From positions 62,001 to 126,000 of the forward strand of contig NZ_CP007481.1 of assembly GCF_000632985.1 (NCBI RefSeq): 64,000 bases of DNA, given 5' to 3'. The stretch is from Neorickettsia helminthoeca str. Oregon (GTDB lineage: Bacteria > Pseudomonadota > Alphaproteobacteria > Rickettsiales > Anaplasmataceae). A program made the translations under genes and the position numbers. The notes under the pieces were generated by a model. The model ran no database searches and had not been told where the DNA came from. It saw nothing but the letters and a program-made list of their open reading frames with translations. Each line of letters starts with the position of its first letter. The stretch's first letter is position 1. Shown in pieces: positions 26,842 to 35,376 of the stretch.

Positions 26842-27416
26842 TGGACGTAATAACAAGATTTTGGATTGTAGTTGGGGTCGTCGTTGCGGTTCTCGCGCTG
26901 ATGGCGTTACTCTACTCCTGCTGGCTGTGTCATAGAGGGCAGATTTGAGAGAGTAGAAGCGGAGGCCTTCCAAGACCTGAGCCCGAAGATTCCTGTACCT
27001 GAAGCTCCAGAGGCCGGACTAACCCAAGCCGCAGCTCTCAGAATAGCATCATACCGGGATACCCTGGATGTTTCCTAGATACAAGAGATATGTTGCGTGG
27101 CGACTTTATATCGCTACCTGAGGAGCGAAATATGATTTTTATTTTTATTGTACCATACCACAATTTCCATGAGTGTTATGGTAGAGAAACGCTATTCGAA
27201 GCTCTTTGTGTCAGCGGTGAAGAGACTTGGCCCCGCGGTGCGGAAGAGCTCCAGGGCGCTGGCTTTACTCGATCTCCGCTCTATATCTATGAGAACTATA
27301 TCTATGAGAATGATTGCAATGTCAGTATTGCATTTGTTCAGTATTGTATTTGTTCGTACTTGTGAGTATCTCAATAGCGGTCATTCGGATTATGATGCAT
27401 ATTCATTAACCTAGTG
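26842..27416 (+). pseudogene. Island-2 paralogue 4, broken
   Basis: Starts like its neighbours: GTG, a hydrophobic helix VVGVVVAVLALMALLYSCW, then LCHRGQI followed at once by TGA, where paralogue 2 reads CHRGQIQVEV. Downstream fragments in other frames still match: GYPGCFLDTRDMLRGDFISLP resembles PGCFVKHNGIYLVLP. A 15-bp tandem duplication (CTATATCTATGAGAA twice, 27281-27310) lies in the remnant. The globular domain cannot be followed to an end, so the 3' boundary is approximate. Confidence 0.7.
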
Positions 27417-27822
27417 CGCGCCTTGTTTAGGGGTTTGCGCAGCGAGCGTAATGTGGAAATTATAGAGCGCGGTGGAAATGTAGTACTTTTTATATGTATG
27501 TTGTCCAGAAAATCCCGCTGAGGCTTGTTCATTTTGTATAGTAGTACTGCGTCTACTTGCTTATATGAAAGAGACTATGTATCGAGTCAGGATTGATGAG
27601 TCGCAGGTGCCTTCTATATTCTGTGTGACGAAGAATTGGTTGCACTCTTACTTAATTGAAGCCAAATCTCAAACCGATTCGATAATGCAAGGCTGCAAGG
27701 GTCTAAATTAATAAATCATGGTATTAGTAAATTTGATAAATAAAACGTGGTTATAATTATTGATGAATTATTGAATAGATGATTCGCATGTGCTCTAAAT
27801 AAATAGAGATATAACACTTTGG
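27417..27822. other. Intergenic region, no gene seen
   Basis: About 400 bases between the broken paralogue and the first short island-2 protein. AT-rich toward the end. No supportable coding frame or RNA. Confidence 0.45.
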
Positions 27823-28026
27823 TTGCCAAAATGGATCCTCTTCTTAAGCTGGTTGGTACGGTCAGGAGCGCCATTTCTAATAGTAGCGACCGCTGCTGCA
27901 TTGCTCGCTTGCATCAGCTCCTGTATCAGGTCTGGAGAAACGCGTGGGTCCTCTGGCCCTAGACCGAGAGTAATGCCGGGAGCGCAGCCTCAACTGGGGT
28001 TCGATCGTGGCCCAGGTCGCCCCTAA
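27823..28026 (+). CDS. Short island-2 membrane protein, possibly broken start
   Basis: A 67-residue frame from a TTG codon: two adjoining hydrophobic stretches ending in ACISSCIRSGE, then a Gly/Pro/Arg tail. An ATG 8 bases downstream is in a different frame and gives only a soluble 43-residue peptide, so either TTG is the true start or a frameshift has separated the ATG from the membrane helix. The layout of a helix followed by Cys residues matches the neighbours. The conserved upstream module of the next three genes is missing here. Confidence 0.38.
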   Translation: MPKWILFLSWLVRSGAPFLIVATAAALLACISSCIRSGETRGSSGPRPRVMPGAQPQLGFDRGPGRP

Positions 28027-28070
28027 GCGGCTCATTGTTTGATGTGGATGATTATCTGATCCGTGAAATA

Positions 28071-28194
28071 AGTCTGTATTCAACTCCGGAAGGTGTAGTT
28101 ATGGATCCACAGATACTCACCTGTCCTGCGGCGTAAGTGCGGTGTGAGTCGTACACACTCCTCGAAGGAGTTGGCTCCATGGAAGCTCATACTC
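28071..28194. repeat. 124-bp perfect direct repeat, copy 1
   Basis: Identical by eye over 124 bases to 28682-28805. It contains GTGTGAGTCGTACACAC (5-bp arms) and CTCCT-CGA-AGGAG (5-bp arms). It lies between two short island-2 genes and has no convincing reading frame. The two copies are 611 bases apart. Confidence 0.95.
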
Positions 28195-28318
28195 TACCGT
28201 GTAGTTTTCTCTCGTGGGTTGATGAAAGCATCTTTTAGTCTTCGTAAGATTGGGTAACTATAATAGTTAATTAACAATCTTCCTGTAGAGAGGATAGATC
28301 AATAATGTTTTCATAGTT
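28195..28318 (+). promoter_or_regulatory. Conserved upstream module, copy 1
   Basis: Sequence from TACCGTGTAGTTTTCTCT to the start at 28319, similar in order and content to 28895-29025 and more distantly 29617-29730. Shared elements are the opening block, TTGATGA/TTGGTGA, AAGATT, AGTTAATTAA and the pre-start box ATAATGTTTTCATAGTT. It probably carries the promoter and leader. There is no obvious purine-rich ribosome site next to the start. Confidence 0.55.
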
Positions 28319-28654
28319 ATGCAGAACAGTAGCAGTCACAATCTCACCTCTAATGGCACTAATGATATTGGTGGTGGAGTCGATACCGGGGATCCCACTT
28401 TATTGGGCCTTATTCTGCTGGTGCTTCCTTTTTTATTTTGGTGGATGTACAAGAGGTGGCGTGGTGAGAATATAAACCCGTATCAGTGTGGTCACGGCTG
28501 TGGCCAGATGGTTGAAGGGTTTGTTGAAGGTGTGCGTGATGCACAGCAAGGAGATAACCAAAATGGTCCTGGATCTGATGGTGCTCCATCGTCTAATCTA
28601 ATGGATCCTGATGTTGACGGCGGCAAATCTAGACAACGAAGCCGGGAACATTGA
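28319..28654 (+). CDS. Short island-2 single-pass membrane protein (111 aa)
   Basis: Unrecognised. The Asn/Ser/Gly-rich N-terminus (about 27 residues) is followed by one helix (about 28-44) with PFLFWWMYKRW, a juxtamembrane CGHGCGQMVEGFVEGVRDAQQ, and an acidic-then-basic tail. The positive charge after the helix predicts N-out, C-in. Paralogy with 29026 and 29731 is shown more by gene layout, the Cys-rich juxtamembrane segment and the shared upstream module than by residue identity. Confidence 0.62.
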   Translation: MQNSSSHNLTSNGTNDIGGGVDTGDPTLLGLILLVLPFLFWWMYKRWRGENINPYQCGHGCGQMVEGFVEGVRDAQQGDNQNGPGSDGAPSSNLMDPDVDGGKSRQRSREH

Positions 28655-28894
28655 ATTCGACGGGATAGCTGGGCACAGGTGAGTCTGTATTCAACTCCGG
28701 AAGGTGTAGTTATGGATCCACAGATACTCACCTGTCCTGCGGCGTAAGTGCGGTGTGAGTCGTACACACTCCTCGAAGGAGTTGGCTCCATGGAAGCTCA
28801 TACTCAGCTTAGAGTTCCGCCAAGTAAGTACGATGTGAATCGTACACACTATGTCAGATAAGCTACGTAGGGACTCTTACCTAACGTAATATTT
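28655..28894. other. Repeat-rich spacer with bulged inverted repeat
   Basis: Contains ACAGGTGAGT (28675-28684) facing ACTCACCTGT (28726-28735), a 10-bp inverted repeat. It extends through CTGTA/CAGAT across a 2-base bulge and overlaps the second 124-bp copy. After the repeat, 28806-28894 holds a degenerate re-duplication of its TAAGTGCGGTGTGAGTCGTACACACT part (28825-28850). No gene. Confidence 0.7.
28682..28805. repeat. 124-bp perfect direct repeat, copy 2
   Basis: Second copy of 28071-28194 with the same hairpin-forming segments. Its left edge completes a 10-bp inverted repeat that copy 1 lacks, because copy 1 is preceded by AATA rather than ACAGGTG. Confidence 0.95.
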
Positions 28895-29025
28895 TACCGT
28901 GTAGTTTTCTCTTGCTGATTGGTGAGAAGATTTTTCAGACTTGATAAGATTAAATGGTTGCAATTTAAACGACTAATTAATAACATTGCTGTAGAAGTAA
29001 TTAATTTAATAATTTTTTCATAGCT
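28895..29025 (+). promoter_or_regulatory. Conserved upstream module, copy 2
   Basis: Opens with the same TACCGTGTAGTTTTCTCT as copy 1, then TTGGTGAGA, AAGATT and ACTAATTAATAACATT (the last also found almost unchanged before 29731). It ends in TAATAATTTTTTCATAGCT directly before the ATG. This pre-start box recurs before the larger island-2 genes (AATAATTATTCATATAGCT). Confidence 0.55.
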
Positions 29026-29517
29026 ATGACTGGCGATACTATCCTGACTGCAACCGGCGATGAAGGTAGTGGGGGTGGGAGTCTAACATCTACCCTTGTA
29101 GGTGCTCTTAGTAGTGTTACTAGCCCGGGTAGTAGCACGGTTCCTGGTGCTGCTTCTCCTACTAGCGCTACCACAACATCTGCTACTACTCCTTATGATA
29201 CTACTTCCGATCCTGGTGGTGGCAACTCGCATACCCTTGCTTTGGTGTTCGTTTGTGCGTTTATCTTTCTCTTTCTGGCTTGTCTATGGAAGTGTCATAG
29301 GAATCGGTGTATCCAAGGCGCTGGACGCTGTGCAAGCGAGTGTCTGTCTGCCGTTGAAGAGGGTAGGGGTGGTTCTGGTACTCGTCCTCGAGATAGGAGG
29401 AGTAGTGGTGATGATAGAAATGGGGATAGTGGTCCTGCCCCTGACACTCCCTTGTTTACCCTAAGGGATCCTGGTGCTACCCAAGGGGCTCGAAGACATC
29501 GGGAAAGTAGGTATTGA
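29026..29517 (+). CDS. Short island-2 membrane protein with Ser/Thr-rich ectodomain
   Basis: Unrecognised 163-residue protein. The first 70 residues are almost entirely Ser, Thr, Gly, Pro and Ala, like a mucin-type stalk. One helix follows (about 73-92, LALVFVCAFIFLFLACLW), then KCHRNRCIQGAGRCASECL, a Cys-rich juxtamembrane segment. The tail is rich in Arg, Asp and Gly. By charge the stalk should face outward. The low-complexity stalk could be a site of rapid change. No signal peptide cleavage site is seen, so the helix itself would act as anchor. Confidence 0.65.
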   Translation: MTGDTILTATGDEGSGGGSLTSTLVGALSSVTSPGSSTVPGAASPTSATTTSATTPYDTTSDPGGGNSHTLALVFVCAFIFLFLACLWKCHRNRCIQGAGRCASECLSAVEEGRGGSGTRPRDRRSSGDDRNGDSGPAPDTPLFTLRDPGATQGARRHRESRY

Positions 29518-29540
29518 TGGGATGCTTAGGCGCAGGTGAA

Positions 29541-29616
29541 TGTGTATTCAACTCCAGAAAATGGAGTGACGGATTGTAAACTCATCTATCTTGCCTCATC
29601 GGCGTGATGTGAGTCT
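29541..29616. repeat. Diverged third copy of the 124-bp repeat
   Basis: Starts TGTATTCAACTCC as in the perfect copies, then drifts (CTCATCTATCTTGCC against CTCACCTGTCCTGC) and ends near GATGTGAGTC. It is shortened to about 75 bases. It lies at the same relative place, between a gene and the upstream module of the next. Confidence 0.7.
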
Positions 29617-29730
29617 GTGTGTGTAATTTCCCTTGCTGATTGGTAAGAGCATCCTTTAATCTTTACAAAATTGAACGACTATAATAAAATTGATTAATAA
29701 TATTAATTGATTAATAACATTCTATTCATT
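29617..29730 (+). promoter_or_regulatory. Conserved upstream module, copy 3 (diverged)
   Basis: GTGTGTAATTTCCCTTGCTGATTGGTAAG parallels the opening of copy 2 (GTGTAGTTTTCTCTTGCTGATTGGTGAG), then ACGACTATAATAAAATTGATTAATAA and a second GATTAATAACATT. It ends in TATTCATT before the ATG. It supports the same regulatory origin as the two modules upstream. Confidence 0.5.
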
Positions 29731-30189
29731 ATGAATGGTTCTAATAATTCGTTCCCTTTTGATTTGAGTAATAATGGGGCCGCTACTGATGCTGGGAGTG
29801 GTGTTACTGCCGGGCTGTTCATTGCATTAATAATATTATTGGTCGCTGTAGTAAATAGGGTTATTGGTGCGGGACATGGTAACCGAGGTTGTGAGCAGTT
29901 GGTAAATGGGTGCGTGAACGATTATGAGGAGTGTATCTGGGAGTGTCAAGATAATTGTAGACAATCTTCCCAGGATGATTCAGACCCTACTGGCAGTGCT
30001 CATGTAAGGAATACGCAGGCGGGAGGAGAGGGTGATCTTCAACTCGAGATGGTGTTTATGCATGTTGCTGATGGCGGTCATGGAGAGAATGAGGAGAGCG
30101 AGGAAGGCGCTAATCCTCCAAGTAGCGCGATAGAGTCAGTATGTGTCTCTGATGGTGGTGTTCAGAAAGAGCAGAAGGAGCTGAATTAG
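29731..30189 (+). CDS. Short island-2 single-pass membrane protein, acidic tail
   Basis: Unrecognised 152-residue protein. The N-terminus MNGSNNSFPFDLSNNG is Asn/Ser-rich. One helix (about residues 27-45) is followed by RGCEQLVNGCVNDYEECIWECQDNCR, a strikingly Cys-rich segment, then a long acidic tail (GHGENEESEEG). A TTG eight codons upstream is in frame, but the ATG sits where the neighbours' starts sit relative to the pre-start box, so I choose the ATG. Last intact gene of the island. Confidence 0.62.
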   Translation: MNGSNNSFPFDLSNNGAATDAGSGVTAGLFIALIILLVAVVNRVIGAGHGNRGCEQLVNGCVNDYEECIWECQDNCRQSSQDDSDPTGSAHVRNTQAGGEGDLQLEMVFMHVADGGHGENEESEEGANPPSSAIESVCVSDGGVQKEQKELN

Positions 30190-30250
30190 AAAACCCAGGA
30201 GTGATAGGGTTCCACATGGCTGACAATTTGTAATGATCGTGTGAGCACAT

Positions 30251-30288
30251 CTATATGGAAACTATCTGGCTATATGGAAACTATCTGG
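30251..30288. repeat. 19-bp tandem duplication
   Basis: CTATATGGAAACTATCTGG occurs twice without spacer, in the non-coding stretch after the last short island-2 gene. One of several exactly two-copy duplications in the window. Confidence 0.9.
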
Positions 30289-30472
30289 AAAGGTGAGTTC
30301 ACCACAAGAGCGTGAGAGATGGATTACAGTAAAAATCATAATACAAAACTTGCTTTTTAATTATATCTTTGTTAAAACTATTAGTAGATTGATGTGAGAT
30401 ATTACATCGATTTTATTCTTAACCTTGTTAAAGGCTTGCGTGAAAAGTACAAGGGCTTTATGGGCTATCGTC

Positions 30473-30592
30473 ATGAGTACTGATCTCTCTTCGATGGAAG
30501 ATTATTTGACGTGCGTGTTCCTGGGAATGCAACTGTTAGTTGCTGCTATGATGCTTTGTGCATTGATTTTCTACTGTAATATCAAGACATAG
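30473..30592 (+). CDS. Possible 39-residue single-pass membrane peptide
   Basis: ATG-initiated frame with MSTDLSSMEDYL, a hydrophobic helix of about 22 residues including LLVAAMMLCALIFYC, and a short NIKT end. It lies just before two hairpins. Topology matches the island's theme, but the length is small and no clear ribosome site is visible, so it may be a relic of a larger gene. Confidence 0.3.
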   Translation: MSTDLSSMEDYLTCVFLGMQLLVAAMMLCALIFYCNIKT

Positions 30593-30609
30593 TCTGGAAG
30601 CCTATATCC

Positions 30610-30641
30610 GAGTCAATGAGCCTTGTGAGACTCATTGACTC
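30610..30641. terminator. Perfect 11-bp hairpin at island-2 / clpB boundary
   Basis: GAGTCAATGAG pairs perfectly with CTCATTGACTC around a 10-base loop. No T-run follows on either strand. It is the first of two consecutive hairpins separating plus-strand island 2 from minus-strand clpB. Confidence 0.6.
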
Positions 30642-30651
30642 CTAAATTATT

Positions 30652-30685
30652 GATGATCCGGTGTAGCCGTCTCCACCGGATCATC
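30652..30685. terminator. Perfect 12-bp hairpin, probable clpB terminator
   Basis: GATGATCCGGTG pairs perfectly with CACCGGATCATC around TAGCCGTCTC, ending 7 bases from the clpB stop codon. Being symmetric, it can serve transcription from both sides. Confidence 0.65.
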
Positions 30686-30692
30686 GTGTCGG

Positions 30693-33257
30693 TTAAGATT
30701 GGATCACCAGTTTATCATCGATCTGATCGATGAGTATTTTCCCATCAACGGCAACCTTGCCTGAGAGAATTATTTGTGCAAGCGGATTCTGAACGTGTTG
30801 CTGAATCACACGTTTTAGTGGTCTGGCTCCATATATAGGGTGATAGCCCTGTTCACATATCCAGTCTTTGGCTCGTTGCGTGAATTCGATCTCTAGGTTC
30901 TTGGATTTAAGGAGATTCTGGAGTTTGCACAACTGTATCTCAGCGATTTTTCCTATATCTTCATTACTCAGACGATTGAAAAAGAGAATTTCATCAAGCC
31001 GGTTGAGAAACTCAGGACGGAAAAATTTTCTAACTATTTCCATTATTTGTGTCTTTTCAGTGTCAGTGATCCTTTCAGTTTCCGAGAGGACCTCTGCTCC
31101 GAGATTTGATGTCAGTATAAGAATCGTATTCTTGAAATCCACAACGTGACCTTGACTATCAGTTAATCTTCCCTCGTCAAGGACCTGTAACAATATATTG
31201 AAAACATCATGATGTGCTTTTTCTATTTCATCGAACAGTATCACTTGATAAGGGCGACGCCTTACTGCTTCTGTCAGGACACCACCTTCTTCATAGCCTA
31301 CATAACCTGGAGGTGCACCAATCAGTCTTGCTACTGAGTGCTTTTCCATATATTCCGACATATCGACCCGGAGTAGAGCTGACTCATCATCGAAGAGGAA
31401 CTTCGCGAGTGCTTTACTAAGTTCAGTTTTTCCGACGCCAGTCGAGCCCAAAAACATAAAAGAACCAAGTGGACGATTTGCATCCTGAATCCCAGCTCTT
31501 GCACGTTTGACAGCATTACTGACAGCTTCTACCGCTTCGTTCTGACCTATGACTTGTTTCTTCAGCGCATTCTCTATATTGAGAAGTTTTTGTTGTTCGC
31601 TTCCCATCATCTTCTCGACAGGGATGCCGGTCCACTTCGCTACTATGGCTGCTATATCATCCTCTGTCACCTCCCGTTTTAGAAGAGTACCTTCTGCATG
31701 CTTTTCTTCGCGAGTCAGTCTGCCTTCTAAGTCACGGATGGTACCGTATAGAAGTCTTCCGGCTGTTGCAAGATCTCCGTTCCTTTGAGCTACCTCCAGG
31801 GACTGTCTTGCTTCGTTGAGTTCTTCTTTGATTTTCTGGATCTCTTTGAGTTTCGACTTCTCAGATTGCCATACGCTTTCTAAGTCCGCTTGTTTTTTCT
31901 CTAGACTTTCCAGATCCTGCCTAATTTTTTCCAGCCTGCTTACCGAATTAGCATCTTTTTCCTTTTTTAATGCCTCGGCTTCTATCTTCAGCTGGATGAT
32001 TTTTCTATCAAGTTCATCTATTACTTCCGGTTTACTATCAGATTCGATTCTAATTTTGCTGGCTGCTTCGTCCATTAGATCTATTGCCTTATCCGGTAAG
32101 AATCTGTCGGTTATATATCTGTTAGATAGTGTCGCCGCAGAAACAACAGCGCTATCAGCTATTCTTATTCCGTGATGGACCTCGTATTTTTCTTTTATTC
32201 CGCGCAGAATCGATATTGTATCTTCTTCAGTAGGCTGGCCAACGAAAACTGGCTGGAATCTCCTTGCCAATGCTGCATCCTTTTCTATGTGTTTTTTATA
32301 TTCATCCAGTGTAGTTGCGCCTACGCAGTGTATTTCCCCGCGCGCTAGAGCTGGTTTCAGCAAATTCGATGCGTCCATTGCCCCATCAGTTGCGCCGGCT
32401 CCGACCAGGGTATGAAGCTCATCTATGAACAGAATGATCCCTCCGGCTGAATCTGTGAGCTCATTAATCACAGATTTTAGCCTTTCTTCGAATTCTCCCC
32501 TATATTTTGATCCAGCTATAAGTGCACCCAAGTCCAGCGAGAGCAGCGAAGCACCAGCCAAATTTTGTGGGACATCCTTTGCAACCATGCGCATCGCGAG
32601 CCCCTCTACAATGGCAGTCTTTCCAACACCAGGATCTCCAATGAGTACTGGATTGTTTTTTGTCCTTCTTGAGAGTACTTGCATCACTCTCCTGATTTCC
32701 TCGTCTCTGCCTATGACAGGGTCAAGTTTTCCGGAGCGTGCAACTTCTGTCAGATCTTTTGTGTAGCGTTTTAAGGCATTGAAGGTACTTTCTGCATTTG
32801 CAGAGTCGGCCTTTCTGTTTCCTCTTGTGGCATCGATGATTTGTTGTAGTTTCGGTGCGCTGACACCTTGATCCTTCAAAATCTCGGAGGCTTCTGATTT
32901 CTCTGCTGCAATCCCTTGCAGTAACCTTTCGACGGTCACGAAACTATCCTGAGCTCTTTGCGCAATACCCATAGCTCCTTGGATGGCTTGTGCTGCGTCT
33001 GGTGTTAGATGTATATGTCCAGCTCCTTGTCCATGCACTGATGGCAACTTCTGAAGAGCGGTGCTTATTTTTTTCAGTATAATTTCAGGATTAGCATTGC
33101 ACTGTTCAAGCAACTGCGGAATAAGGCCATCCGTATTATTAATTAGCGATTTCAAGATGTGGAGTGTGGTGAGCATCTGGTGTCCCATACTTACCGCATC
33201 GAGTTGTGCACTTTGTATTATTGCTGCTGAATTTTCCGTGAATTTGTCGAGTCGCAT
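30693..33257 (-). CDS. clpB: Chaperone disaggregase ClpB
   Basis: Hexameric AAA+ disaggregase that works with DnaK to rescue aggregated proteins. The 854-residue protein is complete: an N-terminal ClpN domain, the first nucleotide-binding domain with [15 protein letters not shown] and [15 protein letters not shown], and the coiled M domain (Lys/Glu-rich, about residues 405-520). The second domain has [28 protein letters not shown], and a C-terminal subdomain ending near IDDKLVIQS. The upstream region shows no clear heat-shock sigma consensus. Single gene closed by the hairpin at 30652. Confidence 0.98.
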   Translation of the reverse strand: MRLDKFTENSAAIIQSAQLDAVSMGHQMLTTLHILKSLINNTDGLIPQLLEQCNANPEIILKKISTALQKLPSVHGQGAGHIHLTPDAAQAIQGAMGIAQRAQDSFVTVERLLQGIAAEKSEASEILKDQGVSAPKLQQIIDATRGNRKADSANAESTFNALKRYTKDLTEVARSGKLDPVIGRDEEIRRVMQVLSRRTKNNPVLIGDPGVGKTAIVEGLAMRMVAKDVPQNLAGASLLSLDLGALIAGSKYRGEFEERLKSVINELTDSAGGIILFIDELHTLVGAGATDGAMDASNLLKPALARGEIHCVGATTLDEYKKHIEKDAALARRFQPVFVGQPTEEDTISILRGIKEKYEVHHGIRIADSAVVSAATLSNRYITDRFLPDKAIDLMDEAASKIRIESDSKPEVIDELDRKIIQLKIEAEALKKEKDANSVSRLEKIRQDLESLEKKQADLESVWQSEKSKLKEIQKIKEELNEARQSLEVAQRNGDLATAGRLLYGTIRDLEGRLTREEKHAEGTLLKREVTEDDIAAIVAKWTGIPVEKMMGSEQQKLLNIENALKKQVIGQNEAVEAVSNAVKRARAGIQDANRPLGSFMFLGSTGVGKTELSKALAKFLFDDESALLRVDMSEYMEKHSVARLIGAPPGYVGYEEGGVLTEAVRRRPYQVILFDEIEKAHHDVFNILLQVLDEGRLTDSQGHVVDFKNTILILTSNLGAEVLSETERITDTEKTQIMEIVRKFFRPEFLNRLDEILFFNRLSNEDIGKIAEIQLCKLQNLLKSKNLEIEFTQRAKDWICEQGYHPIYGARPLKRVIQQHVQNPLAQIILSGKVAVDGKILIDQIDDKLVIQS

Positions 33258-33666
33258 ATTATTATCGGATTGTCTAAGGTATATATAAGCAGTATTAGCA
33301 AATTTTCACTGTCCGGGAAATTAGATTTTTTAAACCAGTGGAAGTAAAAGTAAGTTCAAATGCGCAGGATTGGTCGTGTCCGAAGTTAAGGCTATTTTTT
33401 CGAGTCTAGCGAAGTTCCCCTCGTTCCTATGGAGCAGAGTTTTCTTTGTATAAACCGTGATCTTTGATGCCTACAGTTCTACACATCCATATAGGAGTTC
33501 TGTGTGGTAAAGCGTAAGATTCCGATAGTACTCTTTGGTAATATTAACTTTGACAATATTTTGCTTTCGCTGTTTAAAATTTCATGAGCAACTTGGTTTC
33601 CTGTTTCTTGCTGAAAGGAGAAAGGTCAGATAGAATGAATTTTTATTCCAATATCTTAAAAACTCC
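33258..33666. other. Divergent spacer between clpB and rng
   Basis: About 410 bases between divergent genes. I see no supportable gene; a 25-residue GTG frame near 33378 is too short to call. A candidate promoter for the downstream gene is listed separately. Confidence 0.5.
33550..33578 (+). promoter_or_regulatory. Candidate sigma-70 promoter upstream of rng
   Basis: TTGACA at 33550-33555, a 17-base spacer, then TTTAAA at 33573-33578. The -35 box is perfect, and four of six -10 positions match TATAAT. It lies about 90 bases before the likely start. Confidence 0.4.
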
Positions 33667-35334
33667 TTGAAAAAGATACTCATAGATTCAACTGAAGATG
33701 AAACCAGAGTCGCTATCCTGAAGGATGGCCTGTTGATCGGATATGATCTCGAAAGTGCTTCTAACCTCCCTCAAAAGGGAAATATCTATTTGGGTGTAGT
33801 CTTCAGGGTCGATGATTCGCTTCAGGCTGCTTTCGTTGAGTACTTGCCTGGAGAATACGGGTTTCTACCGTTCTCTGAGATTCCCGTGACGTATTTTGAT
33901 CTCCTTGAGGATGTGAAGGTCAATGCTATCGCAGAAGACAAGCATGTGTATCTTTACAAGAACTTCAATGCGACGGAAGTCATCAAAAAGGGATTGGTGA
34001 TCTTCGTCCAGGTTACCAAAGAAAAGCGACGCAATAAAGATGTTACCTTGACCGCCTATGTGAGATTACCCAATAGATATTGTGTTCTCATGCCTTTTTC
34101 CAAAGATTTTGTTTTATCTAAGCAAATTTCCGATGAGAAAGCTGTGAACCGCTTGACACAACTTGTAGAGGAGAAAATAGGTGATCGAAAGTATGGTGTT
34201 ATATTCAAGTCCTACTGCGAGAATGCTGATGAAAAAAATATCATCAATGATTATAACCTGCTGGTCTCCCAGTGGGATGCAATAGCATCCAGAAAAGAAG
34301 AAGGTAAAGCACCCAGGTTGATTTTCCGTGAAGCAAACTTGGTCAAGAAAATTCTCAGAGATTCCTATGATAGCAGTGTTGGAGCAATAATCATCAATGA
34401 TAAGCATGTCTACCAGGAAACAGTCGATTATGTGCAGAGTGCTCTATATTTTGATAACCACCATGTCACTCTTTATGAAGAGAGATTACCTCTTTTCGAT
34501 AAATATAAGGTAGAGGCTCAAATTGATAGTTTGTATGAGGAAAACGTCCCTCTAAGAAATGGAGGTTATATCGTCATCAATACAACTGAAGCACTCACAG
34601 CAATAGATGTGAACTCCGGGAGAATGAAAAAGGAAACTAACATCGAAGAAACTGCCTACAAAGTCAATATGGACGCTGTCGTCGAAATAGTACGTCAGCT
34701 GGAGCTCAGGGGAATAGCAGGAATCATCGTGATAGATCTCATAGATATGAGTAATTCCAAATATATCGCGAACGTCGAAAAAGCCCTACTTGATGGATTT
34801 AAGCGCTATAAGGCAAGAGTCCAGATTACCTCAATTAATAAATTCGGACTTGTTACAATTTCCAAGCAGAGGACCAGACATAATATTTCCGAATTTCACA
34901 TGGCTAAGTGTCCACAGTGCGGAGGTAAAGGAAAAACGCTCAAGCTAGAATATCAAGTTCGTAGAGTCTTCTCGAGCATATATACCTCTCCTCCGTGTAG
35001 GGAGGTCTCCATTATAACAGGCCCCGAAATGGCAGCCTTTCTATTCAATAATTATCGTAGTAAGATAATCCGCGCTGAAGAGGAAATTGGAGTCAAGATC
35101 AGCATAAAAGTCGATGTGCACATGGATCCGCTCAAAGGATTTGAAATCTCTGTCCAGGGCAAGGATAAGGGTGTGAGTATATCAGCGATTCAGGAAAAAA
35201 ATCATGATGTTGCCCCGATCTCTGAAGGACAGGTTGCGATCAAAGAAACGCCGATCCAATCGCGATCTCTAGCCAGTGCTTCTAGGAGATCCTGGGTTGC
35301 TTCGTGGATCCGTAGATTAGTAGGATCGCAGTAA
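33667..35334 (+). CDS. rng: Ribonuclease E/G family endoribonuclease
   Basis: Processes rRNA and degrades mRNA. The 555-residue protein has an N-terminal MKKILIDSTEDETRVAILKDG and an S1 domain (GNIYLGVVFRVDDSLQAAFVEY). The DNase I-like core has its two metal-binding aspartates in LTAIDVNSGR and IIVIDLIDM. The zinc link is KCPQCGGKGK. After a small domain it stops, without the long disordered degradosome scaffold of E. coli RNase E, so it resembles RNase G in size. The start is TTG, which fits the family N-terminus. The symbol rng reflects length; some annotations would say rne. Confidence 0.9.
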   Translation: MKKILIDSTEDETRVAILKDGLLIGYDLESASNLPQKGNIYLGVVFRVDDSLQAAFVEYLPGEYGFLPFSEIPVTYFDLLEDVKVNAIAEDKHVYLYKNFNATEVIKKGLVIFVQVTKEKRRNKDVTLTAYVRLPNRYCVLMPFSKDFVLSKQISDEKAVNRLTQLVEEKIGDRKYGVIFKSYCENADEKNIINDYNLLVSQWDAIASRKEEGKAPRLIFREANLVKKILRDSYDSSVGAIIINDKHVYQETVDYVQSALYFDNHHVTLYEERLPLFDKYKVEAQIDSLYEENVPLRNGGYIVINTTEALTAIDVNSGRMKKETNIEETAYKVNMDAVVEIVRQLELRGIAGIIVIDLIDMSNSKYIANVEKALLDGFKRYKARVQITSINKFGLVTISKQRTRHNISEFHMAKCPQCGGKGKTLKLEYQVRRVFSSIYTSPPCREVSIITGPEMAAFLFNNYRSKIIRAEEEIGVKISIKVDVHMDPLKGFEISVQGKDKGVSISAIQEKNHDVAPISEGQVAIKETPIQSRSLASASRRSWVASWIRRLVGSQ

Positions 35335-35376
35335 CCTTGTTTTTCCACAATGACCGTGTCGCCCATCGGAGTCGCT

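Noticed and set aside
27090-27414. Two overlapping plus-strand frames in the broken paralogue 4
   Set aside because: They are fragments of the decayed coding sequence and include a tandem duplication.
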